NCBI GenBank assembly: GCA_015183035.1
Contig: JACZZP010000011.1
Location: 620,001-684,000, forward strand
From: Meloidogyne chitwoodi
Lineage: Eukaryota > Nematoda > Chromadorea > Rhabditida > Meloidogynidae
DNA: 64,000 nt
Direction: 5' to 3'
Shown: piece by piece, positions 14,501-25,530 of the stretch
Layout: every line of letters begins with the position of its first letter
Position numbering within the stretch: position 1 is the first letter of the stretch
Translations under genes and position numbers: made by a program
The notes under the pieces: generated by a model
The model's input: the letters and a program-made list of their open reading frames with translations, nothing else
The model's database searches: none
What the model was told of the DNA's origin: nothing

Positions 14501-16464
14501 TTTCCGACAAGCCTCGTCTAATAATTCCCAACTTTCTGCCATTCTAAAGAATTTTAAAGAAATTAAAAAATATTTTTAAATTACTTTAACATGACTTTTT
14601 CTATACGCAAACAAGCCTCAAAAGTTTCCCTTGGTCTTTGATCATTGTCTGATAGAGAACCAAGTAAGCGAATTTGGGTAATTAAATTACTGCCTATATT
14701 CATTGCTTTACTTGTTAATTCTCCTAATTCTGAAATTTTTATTTTTTAAATTTATTTAAATTAATTTTTTTGTTTAAAAATTAAAAAAATTATATTTTTA
14801 AAATTAAAATATCTTGCGCATACTAAAAAAGAATAAGAAATTTTTGTTAATAAAATTTTATTGCTTTGTTTTTGATTTTTTTAATGTTTTATAGGAAATT
14901 GATTTTATTAGTTTTTAGAAAATAATCATTGAAAGGAATGGTTTAATTTTATAAATTAGTCAAAAATAAACAAAAATTTTAAAAAAGTTTAAAGAATTTT
15001 TTAAAGTTTTTTTCAAATAAATATATCTTTCAAATAAGAGAGAATATTAAAAATTTATTAAAAAGAAAATAAAATTTTAAATTTTAATTTCTGAGAAACC
15101 AAAAAGATTCTAAATTTTTAGCCTTTTTTCGAGATGCGCGACAAAACATTTCCGCGCTCAAATGACCTCTACTAATATTTTAATTTTAATTAATAAGCTG
15201 ACTAGCCGTCTGCAATTGCTTCATATGAATTAAAAGGTTTATTTATTATATCTGTTGATTGAAGACGAGAATTGAACAATTTAGAAAGCTTAAAAAATAT
15301 ATTATTTTATAATTATTTAAATAAAAATATTAACCTCTTCTTGTTTTAATGCTAATTCATATAAACGTTTTGTATCAGTAAGAATATATTCACGCATTTC
15401 TAATTGCCTTTAATTTAATTATTTTTTTATTAGTATATTTTTTTTAAGTTTTATGAAATTTTTAGGCTGTCAAAGTTACCATTTTTAAAGTGAGGAAATA
15501 TTTTTGAACCGAGATACAGCCTTTGAAAATAGAAAAACCGTAAGGGGGACCAGGCTCTTAGTTCGAAAGACCTTAAAGGTGTTTTAATTTTTATAAGTAT
15601 TCTAATAATAACAAAGGAGAAGAGTATAAGAATAGAAATTTCCACATTGATAGCCTTTGCATTATTTAATGCAAAATATTTAAAAAAATTTCAAAAAAAT
15701 TTTTTCACCAATATGACTAGGTAATAATTAAAAAATTCTATCAATTAATAATATAATATTACCTGCTTAATCCTCTCCAAGCAGTTGCCAATCCATTAGC
15801 CATTGCCTTATATACAATAAAATCTTGGACTTCAGTTTGTTCAGATGCTATTTGCTCAGCTCTAGCAAGTAAATCATCAACCTTTTATTTTTTAAATAAT
15901 TAATTTAAAATATTAATTAATTAAACATACTTGTTGATGTTTTTCAAGTAATCTTTTAAACAAATCAGTATGTATTTGTAGTAATTTTGTATTATCTTGA
16001 GGATTTGCTCCAATTTCTAAAAGTCCTGGATGCATTTCATCGATGCGAAAATCAGCATAATTTATGCTCTAAAAAATTAAATTAATTTCAAATATATTTT
16101 TTATAAGGTTATTACTTAATTTTGCAAAATATAAGTAATTTAAAAAAAATTCCCTGAATCGGATAAAGTTAAATTAATTTTTATAGGTTCGTTTGTTACG
16201 TTCCTTCAGAGCTTTTTTATTTTTTTTAATTTTTAATTTTTTTTAATAAATATAAATTTAATAATACTATTAAATCTCCGTTTTAACATTAAAAAAACAA
16301 TTAATTAATTAAATAACCTTTAATAAAGCAACAACTAAAGTAGAATGTGGCTCAGCACGAATTGCAATAGTTGAAATTATTGTAGTACTTTCTTCTTTTA
16401 ATAAATTAATTTGTTGAGAATTAATATGTTGTTGTTGATTTTTATTAGTTAATAATATATCCAT
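2592..16464 (-). CDS. Spectrin-repeat plus I-set immunoglobulin-domain protein (muscle/cytoskeletal type)
   Basis: A many-exon minus-strand gene. The start ATG is at 16464 (begins MDILLTNKNQQQHINSQQ; no acceptor just upstream) and the stop TAA is at 2594-2592. The N-terminal half (exons from 16464 to about 11990, for example 16318-16464, 15931-16070, 14273-14542, 13044-13331) is helical, Leu/Gln/Glu-rich and spectrin-like. The C-terminal half holds I-set Ig domains: Ig1 about 11.7-11.1 kb (GNPMPTVHWFYN), Ig2 10.43-10.0 kb (GNPRPKIQWFFNGRQ), Ig3 split across exons at 9455-9667 and about 3480-3666 (GIPLPQIIWTKDG then DVGKYCCTAENKFG), Ig4 3321-2960 (LEHAGQFTCLLDN). The exon ends at 9455 and 3666 join in phase, so a 5788-bp intron interrupts Ig3. 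The architecture resembles giant muscle or actomyosin-associated proteins such as CCDC141- or titin-like proteins; the exact orthologue is not identified. Confidence 0.75.
5103..9045 (+). CDS. Predicted secreted protein with NLS-like motif, 447 aa, nested gene
   Basis: Six exons can be joined: 5103-5211, 5256-5325, 5371-5668, 6303-6463, 6585-6937, 8693-9045. They total 1344 nt and are in frame throughout, which supports the model. The N-terminus is a classical signal peptide (MNKIKFIFIIYFNILIVN...YLSA). It is followed by a very acidic stretch (EFEEDYEDIDNEE) and a basic run, KNKKRKLKM, typical of a monopartite nuclear-localisation signal. The rest is Lys/Asn/Ile-rich and helical; the fourth exon contains a helix-turn-helix-like NTNNLAQHFKIGTQNLFKIL. 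No catalytic domain is recognised. A secreted protein with an NLS fits a parasite effector or a developmental regulator; this is inference. The last splice (6937 to 8693) is the least certain, because exon 5 could instead read through to a stop at 6972. The third intron and this last one contain transposons. Confidence 0.6.
5733..6069. repeat. Imperfect palindromic MITE in an intron
   Basis: A roughly 335-bp imperfect inverted repeat, with arms starting near CGGGTTGGGATCAACTGAGTG (left, shown in part) and its counterpart ending at 6069. The centre (about 5880-5935) is itself palindromic, around ACAAATTTTCAGAAAATTTGT. It lies wholly within the third intron of the nested secreted-protein gene. 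No coding capacity. Confidence 0.5.
7032..8417. mobile_element. Non-autonomous DNA transposon with CGGGG-rich ends and 10-bp TSD
   Basis: Terminal inverted repeats AGGGTGCAGCCC (7032) and GGGCTGCACCCT (ending 8417) are flanked by an exact 10-bp duplication, AATATATAGT (7022-7031 and 8418-8427). About 180 bp inside each end is filled with degenerate CGGGG/GGTTCGGGTC repeats, strikingly GC-rich in this genome; both blocks have the same strand sense. Two copies of GCGCCGCAGGCG lie inside. A second palindromic element (7727-8218) is nested within. A 9-11-bp duplication suggests a Mutator-like mobiliser; no transposase is encoded. It sits in the last intron of the nested secreted-protein gene. Confidence 0.75.
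7727..8218. mobile_element. Nested MITE with about 65-bp inverted repeats (GTCCGC family)
   Basis: Arms 7727-7795 and about 8152-8218 are near-perfect inverted repeats containing TTACGTTATCCCTACGCAC and a GCGGACTTTTTTTT run. The element is inserted inside the larger CGGGG-rich transposon. A related shorter element with the same 'aaaagtccgcaaa' end motif lies at 12729-12954. No coding sequence. Confidence 0.7.
9919..10146 (-). other. Ig2 C-terminal exon region of the Ig/spectrin gene
   Basis: Reads RLECAGWYRLIAENIRGRCE, the F/G-strand signature of an I-set domain (the Y-x-C motif is represented here by GWYRLIAEN). It is followed by a low-complexity basic linker rich in Arg/Gln. It supports the gene model at 2592-16464 and is listed as a landmark for that gene. 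Confidence 0.6.
10470..10931. repeat. Minisatellite, unit about 43 bp
   Basis: Roughly ten tandem, partly diverged copies of a unit reading TCAGAAAATATAAAAATTCT followed by GAAAAAAGAACATTATCTAAAAA or ...CATTCTCTCAAAAA. At least two subtypes alternate (ATTATCT versus ATTCTCTC), suggesting higher-order organisation. It lies wholly in an intron of the Ig/spectrin gene, between the Ig1/Ig2 linker exon and the Ig2 exon. Confidence 0.85.
12729..12954. repeat. Short palindromic MITE (GTCCGC family)
   Basis: The left end, TTGATACTTTTCC...AAAAAGTCCGCAAA, mirrors the right end, TTTGCGGACTTTTTTCTGC...GGAAAAATATCAA. The AAAGTCCGCAAA motif matches the nested element at 7727-8218. It sits in an intron of the Ig/spectrin gene. 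Confidence 0.6.
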
Positions 16465-17638
16465 TTTAAATAATTAATTATATATTTTTGGGAAATTAAA
16501 TTTTTTAAATTCTTTATTTTATTTTTTAGTTATTTTTTTAGCTTAAATAAAGGTAATAAATATTTTTTATTTTTAAACATATGGTAAATAAAAAATATTT
16601 ATATATATTTTTTTAATTTTATTTATGGGAATAATAATAATTCATTTTCAGCAAAAATGTTATTTATTACTTTTCATGAAATTTTAAAATATTTTATTTT
16701 TTTTTGTAAAATTTAATTTTGAAAAAAAATATCTAAATTTAATAGATTTATCAATAATAATTATTAAATTAATTTTAAATATAAATTTTAATTTAAAAAC
16801 CTTAAAGTTCACTTATACAGAGTAATTAATAGAGAGAATTTATATTTATTTAAAATTATAAAAATAAATCTTAAAAATTTTAAAGTATATTATTTATAAT
16901 TCAATTAATTTTTTAAACTCTAAAAAAATATTTAAGACAACTGTGCTGCCCTCTAGCAATTAATATATAAAATAAACTTAAATAATTCTTCTAAAAGTAT
17001 TTTACTCTTTTTCCTCACTTTGTACAATTTTCTTAAATTTATTTTTCTTCTTTAGGTCCACCACATTGATTGATTGATCCTTTCCTTTATTTTTACTTCT
17101 TGCGGGGAGAAAGTTTGAGGAAAGAAGGGGTTAGAGGAAGAAAATATTTTTTTTTTGCAAAAGAAGCATTCAAAAGGATATAATATTTTATACTATTTCA
17201 GAATTAAAAAAAGAAGAAAAATTAAGGGAAAAAAGTATTTTACAATTTTTATTTTATTACTTATAATTTTGACTAGAAAATATTTATTAAAAATAAGTTG
17301 TATTACTAAAAGCTTTAGAGCGATTATCCCCTCTTTTGATTTACCGAACGAACATTTTAAAAGGCCGAAAACAGTTGTTTAGGTCAAAATAAAAATATTA
17401 TATTTTGTCCACTTTTAGAAAATAATAAATAAATTTATAAAGGTTTTTAACAATATAAAAATATATTTGATTAAAGATTATTGAAATTCATATACTTATG
17501 TGAGTCCAAATATTTTTTAATTTTATAAAAAAATTTTTGCTTAAATTTTTTTGTGTCAGTCCGAAAGTTTCGCACCACAGTAAAAAAATTATATTTTATT
17601 AAAATATATTTTAAATTTATTTTATTCTTTTCAGCTCT
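16465..17638. other. Intergenic spacer
   Basis: AT-rich region between the 5' end of the Ig/spectrin gene and the 3' end of galectin A. It must contain the promoter of the Ig gene, but no motif is distinctive. A 75-codon open stretch at 17155-17382 (Lys-rich) has no coding-like features. Confidence 0.45.
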
Positions 17639-19687
17639 TCATTTAAATGTTTTGCAAAAAACAACAGAGCTAACTTTAACATCTCTAGAAATTTCAATTT
17701 GGCTTACTTTACTTAAATCATTTTGGTAGAATCTAGCAAGATAATTTTTGTCAACAGATACCTAAAATTAAAAAATATATAGAGAGAAATTAATCTTTCA
17801 AAGAGGTGGCAGTAAACGTTTATATATTTGATTTAACTGTATGTATGGTGCATCGACCGCGACACTTGCGCAGCAATTTTTCGGCACAATTAACTTTAAA
17901 AAATAAAATAAAACTTGGTCCTCCCTCTTATGGTTTTTCAAGTTTCAAGGACTAAATATCGGTTCATATGCATTTTTGCACCATGATATAGTGCTAGAGG
18001 AATTGAATTTATGTTTTAGACTTTCACTCTCTCGGCACCAATGTATTTATCAAAATCTTTTATTTTAATTTTCTAAGTTATGGTACACGAAAAATTGCGG
18101 CAAATGTTTGGACGCAAATGTCGCAAAACCGTATATACCTATATGTGCCCGAGAAAAATGTTTATTTAAATAAATATTACATATATTTGACCATTATGTG
18201 CATAAATATCCACAACAAATGGCTGGCCAACTACAAATCGAAATCCAACAGGACGTTGTTCGATACCCCATCCTTTTTCTTTTGTCCAAGAGTTAAGAAC
18301 AACCTTTTTATATTTTAAATATATTTTTCTATTTTTATTATTTAATTTAATAATTACTTACAACTTTTTCTTTAAAACGTGGATTGAAACTAAATAAAAT
18401 AGAAGCATTTTTTCCCATAACACCATTTTCACCCAAATTAATAACAAAATCTTTTGGTCCACCATTTTCATCACTAATAGGTGTTCCATTAATTGTAATT
18501 TTCTTATCTGGTAGAAAACCAAGGCCAAATCTAATTTTCTCAAAATCGTAATTTACTGGTACACTCTTAAAATAATAAAATATTTACTGATTTTTGTTCA
18601 AATAAAAAAATAAAATATTAAAAAAGAAGTCTTTGTTTTTGCTAAAAATCATGTTTTATTTTAATTTTTTAATTAAACTTAAATATTTTTAAAGTTTTAT
18701 TTTACCACATTTGAAAAAGTAATTGGTACGCATTCTGGAAGTTTTGGTTCTTCGCCGCATAATGTTATAGAAATTAATTTAATTGCACCAGTAATTTCTA
18801 GTTGACTTATTTTACTGAAAAAATCAAGATAAGGACGAAGATACGCTTTACCAAGCATTTTATCGTTGACATAGGTCTATAAGAAACAAATAAAGTTTAA
18901 TAAACATTCAAAATTAGATAATAATTTTTAGTTAATTTATTAAAATAATTTAATAAAAATTAAATGACTATTTAAATATTAGATAACTAGTAATAACCTT
19001 TTAAAAATTCTTAGGATTAATTAGAAATTTTACAGTTATTCCAGTGTATCTTATATAAAGAGGTATAAATTCCAAAACAAATGGCTGGCCAATTTCAAAT
19101 GGAAAATCTCCAGAACGTTCTTCAGTTTCCCATCCTCTTGGTTTTAGCCAGCTATTTCGAACAACCTTTATGATAAAATTTTTGTATTGATATTTATTTA
19201 ACATTAAATTATTTTTTAATTTATATTAGAATTAATATTGTATATTTATTTAATTCCTTACAGCATATTCATCATAGTCATAATCAAAACGTGGATTGAA
19301 ATGAAAAGGAACATTAGCAGTTTTAAATAATTCTCCACTTTCTGCCAAGTTAATGGCAAATTGGTCTGTTTCGTTAGTAGGTATTCCAACAATTGTTATT
19401 TTTTTGTTATTAAAATTTTCTGTAAATCCTGTTCCAAATCCGATCTTCTCCAAATCAATTATTTGTGGTACTGTCTTAATTTTTGTTAATAAATTAAGAG
19501 ATTCAAACAATTTTTTAATTTAAATTTAATTAAAAAAAATTCAATAACCTGATTCAATACAGCAATTGGATAGTGACAAATTTTTTGTGCTTCGATTGTA
19601 ATACTTAACCATTTAATTAACAAAATTAGCGTTAATATCAACTAAATTTAATTAAAAATTTAAAATTTAATAATATTTTACCTTCAT
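17639..19687 (-). CDS. Galectin A: secreted two-CRD galectin, 354 aa
   Basis: A beta-galactoside-binding lectin with a signal peptide and two CRDs. Eight exons: 19682-19687 (ATG AAG), 19549-19641, 19262-19474, 19034-19165, 18706-18876, 18362-18565, 18181-18303, 17639-17761; they sum to 1065 nt, exactly in frame. Exon 2 supplies a hydrophobic signal sequence (LILTLILLIKWLSITIEA). CRD1 has the sugar-binding set H-x-N-P-R (HFNPRF), V-x-N (VVRNSW) and W-x-x-E-x-R (WETEER). CRD2 keeps N-P-R, N and W-x-x-E-x-R (WGIEQR), but the binding His is Ser (FSFNPRF), so it may bind a different glycan or none. A linker exon (18706-18876) joins the CRDs. Most galectins lack signal peptides, so secretion here is notable. 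Paralogues follow in tandem on the same strand. Confidence 0.88.
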
Positions 19688-20229
19688 TTTTATTTAAATA
19701 AAATAATTTTTAAATAATTATTAATAATTGTTGATTGAATTTATTTCATTTTATTTATATATTTTATTATATTTATTTAAAAACTTGTTTACATCATTAT
19801 AATTTAATAATTTGATAATTTTTTATTTTAAAATTTTTTTAGTAAAATCTAACATAATTTTTTGTTTCTACATTTATTTTTAAACAATTTTATTCTAAAT
19901 ATATTTACATATTATTTTAAAATTGTTATTTTATTTAATTGTTCCATGTTGATTGAAAAAGTTTCTTCCTCTGTTTATTTTTTTAATAAAGGCATTAAAT
20001 AAATTTTATTATTTTTTTTAAATGATTTTGTTCGTTGGAATTGAAAAGACATAAACAGAGAAATAAATTAAATATTACTAAAAAATTATTTTATTAAATA
20101 TTTATATTGTATAAAAAATAGAGTTTTCAATTAGGAAATCAGTAGTATTTAATTTAGTAAGAGCTTAATTTATTTATTAACTTTCTTTTGACTTCATTTA
20201 ATAAATTTCTTAAAAATTAATTTATTTTA

Positions 20230-20340
20230 ATATTTTTTTTAAATTTTTTATTTATTATCTTAGGCATTTTAACAACATCTTTGGTTCCTATTAGTGTTAA
20301 TGTAAATGTACAGTCCTCTACTACATTTACTAAAATAATT
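20230..20340 (+). pseudogene. Relic of small secreted-peptide gene
   Basis: The plus strand reads a hydrophobic stretch, then GILTTSLVPISVNVNVQSST, similar in layout and partly in sequence to the open reading frame at 24840-25037 and to the degenerate copy at 61055-61185. No intact start was found. It lies upstream of galectin A and is divergent from it, as the 24840 copy is from galectin C. Confidence 0.35.
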
Positions 20341-20414
20341 TAATTAAAACTTTGTCTTCTTCTACAACACTCTATCCTAAATATTATTTTAATTATAATC
20401 CAATTAAATTTTAA

Positions 20415-20535
20415 AATATGGCGGGCACCCACAGAATCTGTGTAAACAGAATTTTATTGAGAAAGAATTTCCGCATATCCTGTGTTCTGTGCACAAAATT
20501 CAGAATCTGTGGACATTTGAAATAGGCCCCAGATG
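20415..20535. repeat. Dispersed 'CAGAATCTGTG' repeat copy
   Basis: Short stretch rich in CAGAATCTGTG and TGTGTTCTGTGCAC words, ending in ATAGGCCCC. A longer relative lies at about 60060-60295 inside another element. This is probably a fragment of a non-autonomous DNA transposon; ends were not resolved. Confidence 0.45.
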
Positions 20536-20769
20536 GCCAACGAAGAAATTGTATATAAATTTGTCAGAAGGCAATTAATTATTCTGTTTTTTTTTACTTT
20601 TTGCTATTTAATATTACTTAAATATTTATTAGTTATTACAAAATACACAAGATAAATATTTAATTAATGCAAATAAATAAAATTATATTTTCTTTATTGT
20701 TTTCTCTTTTCATCTTTCAATTAAATTTTTTGCAAAAAACAACTGAACCAACTTTAACTGATTGGCAGG

Positions 20770-21849
20770 TTATGGTGGAGAGGTGCCGCATAATGTTATA
20801 AAAATTAATTTAATTGCACCAGTAATTTCTAATTGAGTTATGTTATTAAAAAAATGACGACGATACGATGTAAAATATTTATTGTCAACATAGACCTATA
20901 GGAAATAAATTTAATTTTTAATAATTCAAAATTTGATAATAATTTATAATTTTAACAAAATTAATTAAAATAATTTACATAAATTTACATTTTTTAAAAA
21001 ATCCCTAAGATTAATTAAAAATTTTACACTTAATCCAGGGTAACTAGAAGAATAAGAATCAAATTCCAAAATAAATGTATGTCCAATTTTAAATGGAAAT
21101 TCACTACCAAATTCTCAGTTCCCCATCCATCTTTTTTTGTCCAACTGTTTCGAATAACCTTTGAATATAATTTTTAATTTTGGGCTAATGTGCTTGACAT
21201 TTATTTAAAATTGATGATATTTTTAAATATATATTAGAATTAATATTTATTTTATTATTTAATTACTTACAACATTTTCATCAAAACGTGCATTGAAATG
21301 GAAAGGAACATCAGCAGTTTTAAATAATTCTCCATCCTCTGCCAAGTTAATGGTAAATTGGTCTGTCTGATTAGTTGGTATTCCAGCAATTATTATTTTT
21401 TTGCTATCTGCAAATCCCTTTCCAAGTCCGACCTTTACAAAATCAATTTTTCGTGGTATTATCTTAAATATTTTAATTAATTATAAAAGATTTAAACAAA
21501 TTTTTAATTTAAATTTAAATTAAAAAAATTATCTAACCTTATTAAATACAATTGGAGTGTAACAATCTTGTGCTTCGATTGTAATACTTAACCATTTAAT
21601 TAACAAAATTAGTGTTATGTCCGTATACTTGAGAAAGTATATGAGTGAATGAAAAATGACTATCAGAGGGTTGGATGGTGGCACAGTCGGTTGTGCTCTG
21701 GTTTGGGCTCATTCCACGATGGTTCGATTCCATCTCCCATCCACACATTTTTCCGCAACATACGAACACAATAATTAGTGTTATCAACTAAATTTATTTT
21801 AAAATAAAATTAAAATATTATTTTAAATTTAATAATATTTTACCTTCAT
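20770..21849 (-). pseudogene. Galectin B: single-CRD galectin, broken by SINE and frameshift
   Basis: It has the same 5' layout as galectin A (ATG AAG at 21849, signal exon, two CRD1 exons, linker exon), but stops inside the linker after ITLCGTSPP (TAA at 20772-20770), so there is no CRD2. The sugar-binding motif in the first CRD exon is HFNARF (the Pro is Ala). Two lesions are visible. A 154-bp tRNA-derived SINE (21619-21772) with its 12-bp duplication interrupts the signal-peptide exon and shifts frame to an early stop. Near 21110-21118 the W-x-x-E region changes frame, losing the Arg. A copy of the galectin 3' exon remnant (GCAAAAAACAAC) sits just downstream at about 20729, suggesting that CRD2 was lost by deletion between linker and last exon. 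Confidence 0.75.
21619..21772 (+). mobile_element. tRNA-derived SINE with 12-bp TSD
   Basis: Flanked by exact copies of AATTAGTGTTAT (21607-21618 and 21773-21784), a sequence present once in the paralogous exons. Positions 21673-21743 look like a tRNA. There is a 6-bp acceptor stem (GGATGG with CCATCC), a D arm with an A-box-like TGGCACAGTCGG, a B box GGTTCGATTCC and a perfect T stem (GATGG with CCATC). The anticodon stem is degraded, although the loop would present TGG. Size, duplication and internal polymerase III boxes indicate a SINE rather than a tRNA gene. Confidence 0.8.
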
Positions 21850-22746
21850 TATTATTTAAAATAAAATAATTTATTTTTTAATAATTATTAATAATTGTTA
21901 TTTAAATTTAGTTCATTTTATAAATATTATTTATGTGTATAAATGTTTTTCTAAAAAATTGTTTACATCTTTTAAAATGTGATACATACATTTGATAATT
22001 TTTTATTAAAAAAAAAAAATTTTTTAGTAAAATTTAATATATTATTTATTTTATTTACACATTTATTTTTATGATAAAAAATTCGAAATAATATTTAAAT
22101 ATATTATATTCTCATTTAATTGTTCCACGTTGATTATAAAAATTTCTTCCTCAGTTTATTTTTAAATAAAGACATAATTGTTATTATCAAAAAGAGAAAA
22201 AGTGTTATATAAATTTTATTATTTTGTTAAATGATTTTGTTTGTTTGTTTGTTTGTTGGAATAATAAGAAATAAATATATTAGTTAAATAAAATAGTTTT
22301 TACTAAAAATTATTTTGTTCAAAATTTATATTAATATATTCTTAAAATAGATTATTTCCCAACACATTCGGTCCTATATGCTATTATAAATTGATTAGTG
22401 TTACTACATAATCTTATCAAATTTTACTATAATACTTTCAATAAAAACTTTCTTTCCTATACAGCATTCCCCTAAAAGATGAATTTTAATAATAATCAAA
22501 TTAAATTAGAAAATGTTGTTGAAAATTTAAATTTATTTAAAAAATTAAAAATAAATCATTTAATTTTACTTATGCACGAGTCATCGCAGCCTGAGACACT
22601 ATAATCTAATTGGCTAACAAAGGATATTAATTATTTATTTTTTTAATTTTTTCTATTTTGTATTGCTTATTTATTTATTAAACATCACAAATTACAGATT
22701 TAATTATATTTATGTAAAAATTATATTTATTTTTATTTTATTCTCT

Positions 22747-24265
22747 TCAAACATATTTTTTGCAAAATATAACAGAGCTAACTTTAATTGCTCTAGAAAT
22801 TTCAATTTGGGTGACATTACTTAAATCAAAACGTGAGAAAGTGATAAATGGTTTGTAGTTGACATTTACCTAAAATTAAAAAAATATTTAGAGTAGAGAT
22901 AAATCAATCTTTTATAATTAAATTTTAAGTAGATATATTTGTTTGCGGAAAAATAAACTTTATTACTAAATCTTACTGCTATTAGATCCTTGAGTTGTGT
23001 AAAAAATTCCAAAACAAATGGTTGGAGAGCTGCAAATGGAAATCCACCAGAACTTTCTTCCTTTCCCCATCCTCCTTCTATTGACCAAGTGTTTAGAATA
23101 ATCTTTTTAAATTTTAAATATATTTTTATTATTTAAAAATAATTTTATACTCGACTCAGTTCATCAAAACGTGAATTAAAACTAAATAAAATAGAAGCAT
23201 TATTTCCCATAACACCACTCTCTCCCATATTAATTAAAAAATCTTTTGTTCCATTTTCATAACTAATAGGTGTTCCAATAATTGTAATTTTCTTTTTTGG
23301 TAGAAAACCAATGCCAAATTTAATTTTTACAAAATCATAATTTAATGGTATATTCTTAATAAATAGTTAAATTAAAATTAAATATTTTTAGGATTTTATC
23401 TTACCTTATCTGAAAAAATTTTTGGTTCTTCACATATTGAAGGTGATGGTTGGGGGATGCCACAAAATGTTATAGAAGTCAATTGAACTGAACCAGTAAT
23501 TTCTAATTGACTTATACTTCTTAAACCATTAGAAGCACGAATATTAGTTGCAAAATATTTATTATTTATATATATCTTTAAGAAATAATAAATTAATATT
23601 GAAATATTTTAGAAAATACGTAAAATTAATTTAATAAATTTTACATTTATTAAACCAAAAATAAATGCGCTAGATTCTAATTCCAAAACAAATGGCTGGC
23701 CAACTACAAATGGAAAACCACCAGAACTTTGTTCAGTTTCCCATCCATATTCTTTATGCCAACCGTTTCTAAGAATCTTTAAATAAAAATTTTAAATTTT
23801 TTTTTAAATTTAAATATTTATTCATTTTATTATTTAATTCCTTACCACTTTTTCATCAAAACGTGGATTAAAATGAAAAGGAACATTAGCAGTTTTAAAT
23901 AATTCGCCATCTTCTGCCAAATTAATGGCAAATTGGTCTGTTTCGTTAGTAGGTGTTCCAACAATTATTATTTTTTCATAATCTCTTCCAAATCCAATTC
24001 CAAATCCGATCTTCAAAAAATCAATTGTTTGTGGTACTGTCTTAATTATTTTATTAATTAATTATAAAATATTCACACAATTTTTTAATTTAAATTTAAA
24101 AAAATCCTCTAACCTTATTAAATATAGCAATTGGATAAGTACAGGTTTTTTGTGCTTCGGTTGTAATACTTAACCATTTAATTAACAAAATAATTACTAT
24201 CAACTAAATTTATTTTTTAAAAAATTAAAATATTATTTTAAATTTTTATAATATTTTACCTTCAT
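22747..24265 (-). CDS. Galectin C: secreted two-CRD galectin
   Basis: Full eight-exon layout as in galectin A, with ATG AAG at 24265 and stop TGA at 22749-22747. The signal exon lies near 24117-24206. CRD1 (exons near 23848-24040 and 23645-23775) has HFNPRF and a W-x-x-E (WETEQS) in which the final Arg is Ser. CRD2 (near 23155-23350 and 22970-23105) has FSFNSRF, so both His and Pro of the H-x-N-P-R motif are gone. Binding by CRD2 is therefore doubtful. The small plus-strand reading frame at 24840-25037 is divergently oriented upstream. Confidence 0.82.
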
Positions 24266-24839
24266 TTAAATTTAAATAAAATAATTATTAAATAATTATT
24301 AATTGTTTATTGTTATTTAAATTTATTCCATTTTATAAATATTATGTTTTCCTAAAAACTTGTTTACCTCTTTAAAATGTTGATAAATTTTATTTCAAAA
24401 ATATTAGTAATACTAAAACAACATTTTTTGTTTCCGCATTTATTATTAAACAATTAAAATTTAAATTTGATAAAAAAAGTAATTTCTGCGACAAAGTTGG
24501 ACAATGGAGGATTGTTTGTAAAATAATAAATTTAGAATAATATATTTACATAAAATTGTTATATTTTAATTTTTTCACGTTGATTGAAAAAGTTTTTCCT
24601 CAGTTTATTTTTTAAATAAGGAAATAATTGTTTTTATCAAAACGAGGAAAATAATGAAATAAATTTTATTATTTTGTTGAATAATTTAATTTTTACTAAA
24701 TTGTTATTTTTTTAATTATTTATATCCTTTTTCTTAGTATAAAGAGATTTCCCTACAAAAAAGTAGAGAATAAAGTTTTTAGTGAAGGTAACTTATTAAA
24801 AATAAAAATTAAAAAATAAGTGTAATTTAATTTATAAAG

Positions 24840-25037
24840 ATGTATTTGTCAATTCAAATATTTTTATTATTTTCTAATTTTTTATTCTTATCTGAGGAAT
24901 TTTTAATAATTACCTTTTCAGTTCCTAGTATATGTTATTGTAAATGTGAAAATCCTACTATAACTTCTCAAATTTCTACAACTAGCGTAGTTGGCTCCGT
25001 TCATTCTCCGCTAGCAAAAAGTTTACAAAAAAACTAA
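24840..25037 (+). CDS. Small predicted secreted peptide, 65 aa
   Basis: The reading frame starts with a strongly hydrophobic N-terminus (MYLSIQIFLLFSNFLFL), followed by a Ser/Thr-rich tail with two cysteines (YCKCEN). Degenerate relatives on the same strand at about 20230-20340 and 61055-61185 suggest a real, duplicated gene family associated with the galectin array. It might have further exons. No known family is recognised. It is divergently placed relative to galectin C (575 bp between starts). Confidence 0.4.
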   Translation: MYLSIQIFLLFSNFLFLSEEFLIITFSVPSICYCKCENPTITSQISTTSVVGSVHSPLAKSLQKN

Positions 25038-25522
25038 AAATAACTTGACACATGAAGACATAAATATATAATTAAATTATAACATTTCCAAAGAATAAAA
25101 CAAAAACCTATGCAAATAACCGAACTTACAGTCAAACATTTCTTAAATCAAAACACCAAAAATTACTAAAAAATGTTCTAAAACATTATTCAACAAAACA
25201 TTTCCAATTATGAATTAAACATAATTTTAAAACATTTCCAGATAAAACAAAACTCAGCGAAACTATTGGTCAAGAAAAACATTATCAAACTTGAATCAAA
25301 TATTTTAAGCATTATTTTCAAGTTTTAAGTTCGACACAATTAAATTTTATTTCCAAATTTTAATAAATCAGATTTTAAGATATCCTTAATTCAAAATTAA
25401 TTTAAATATCTATCTATTATATTAAATGAGTTTTTGTTTACATTAAAAAAGTGCATTTTTCTTCTTTTTTAAAAGAGAAAAGAGAATTTTTATCGAAGCG
25501 AAAATATGAAAATAAAAATTAA
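25038..25522. other. Spacer with nothing recognised
   Basis: AT-rich spacer; contains repeated AAAACATTTCCA/AAAACATT words (25085-25250) but no exon or transposon end. Confidence 0.4.
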
Positions 25523-25530
25523 ATGAAAAC

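Noticed and set aside
17155..17382. 75-codon Lys/Ile-rich frame upstream of the Ig gene
   Set aside because: Composition is that expected from A/T-rich DNA and there is no relative elsewhere in the window.
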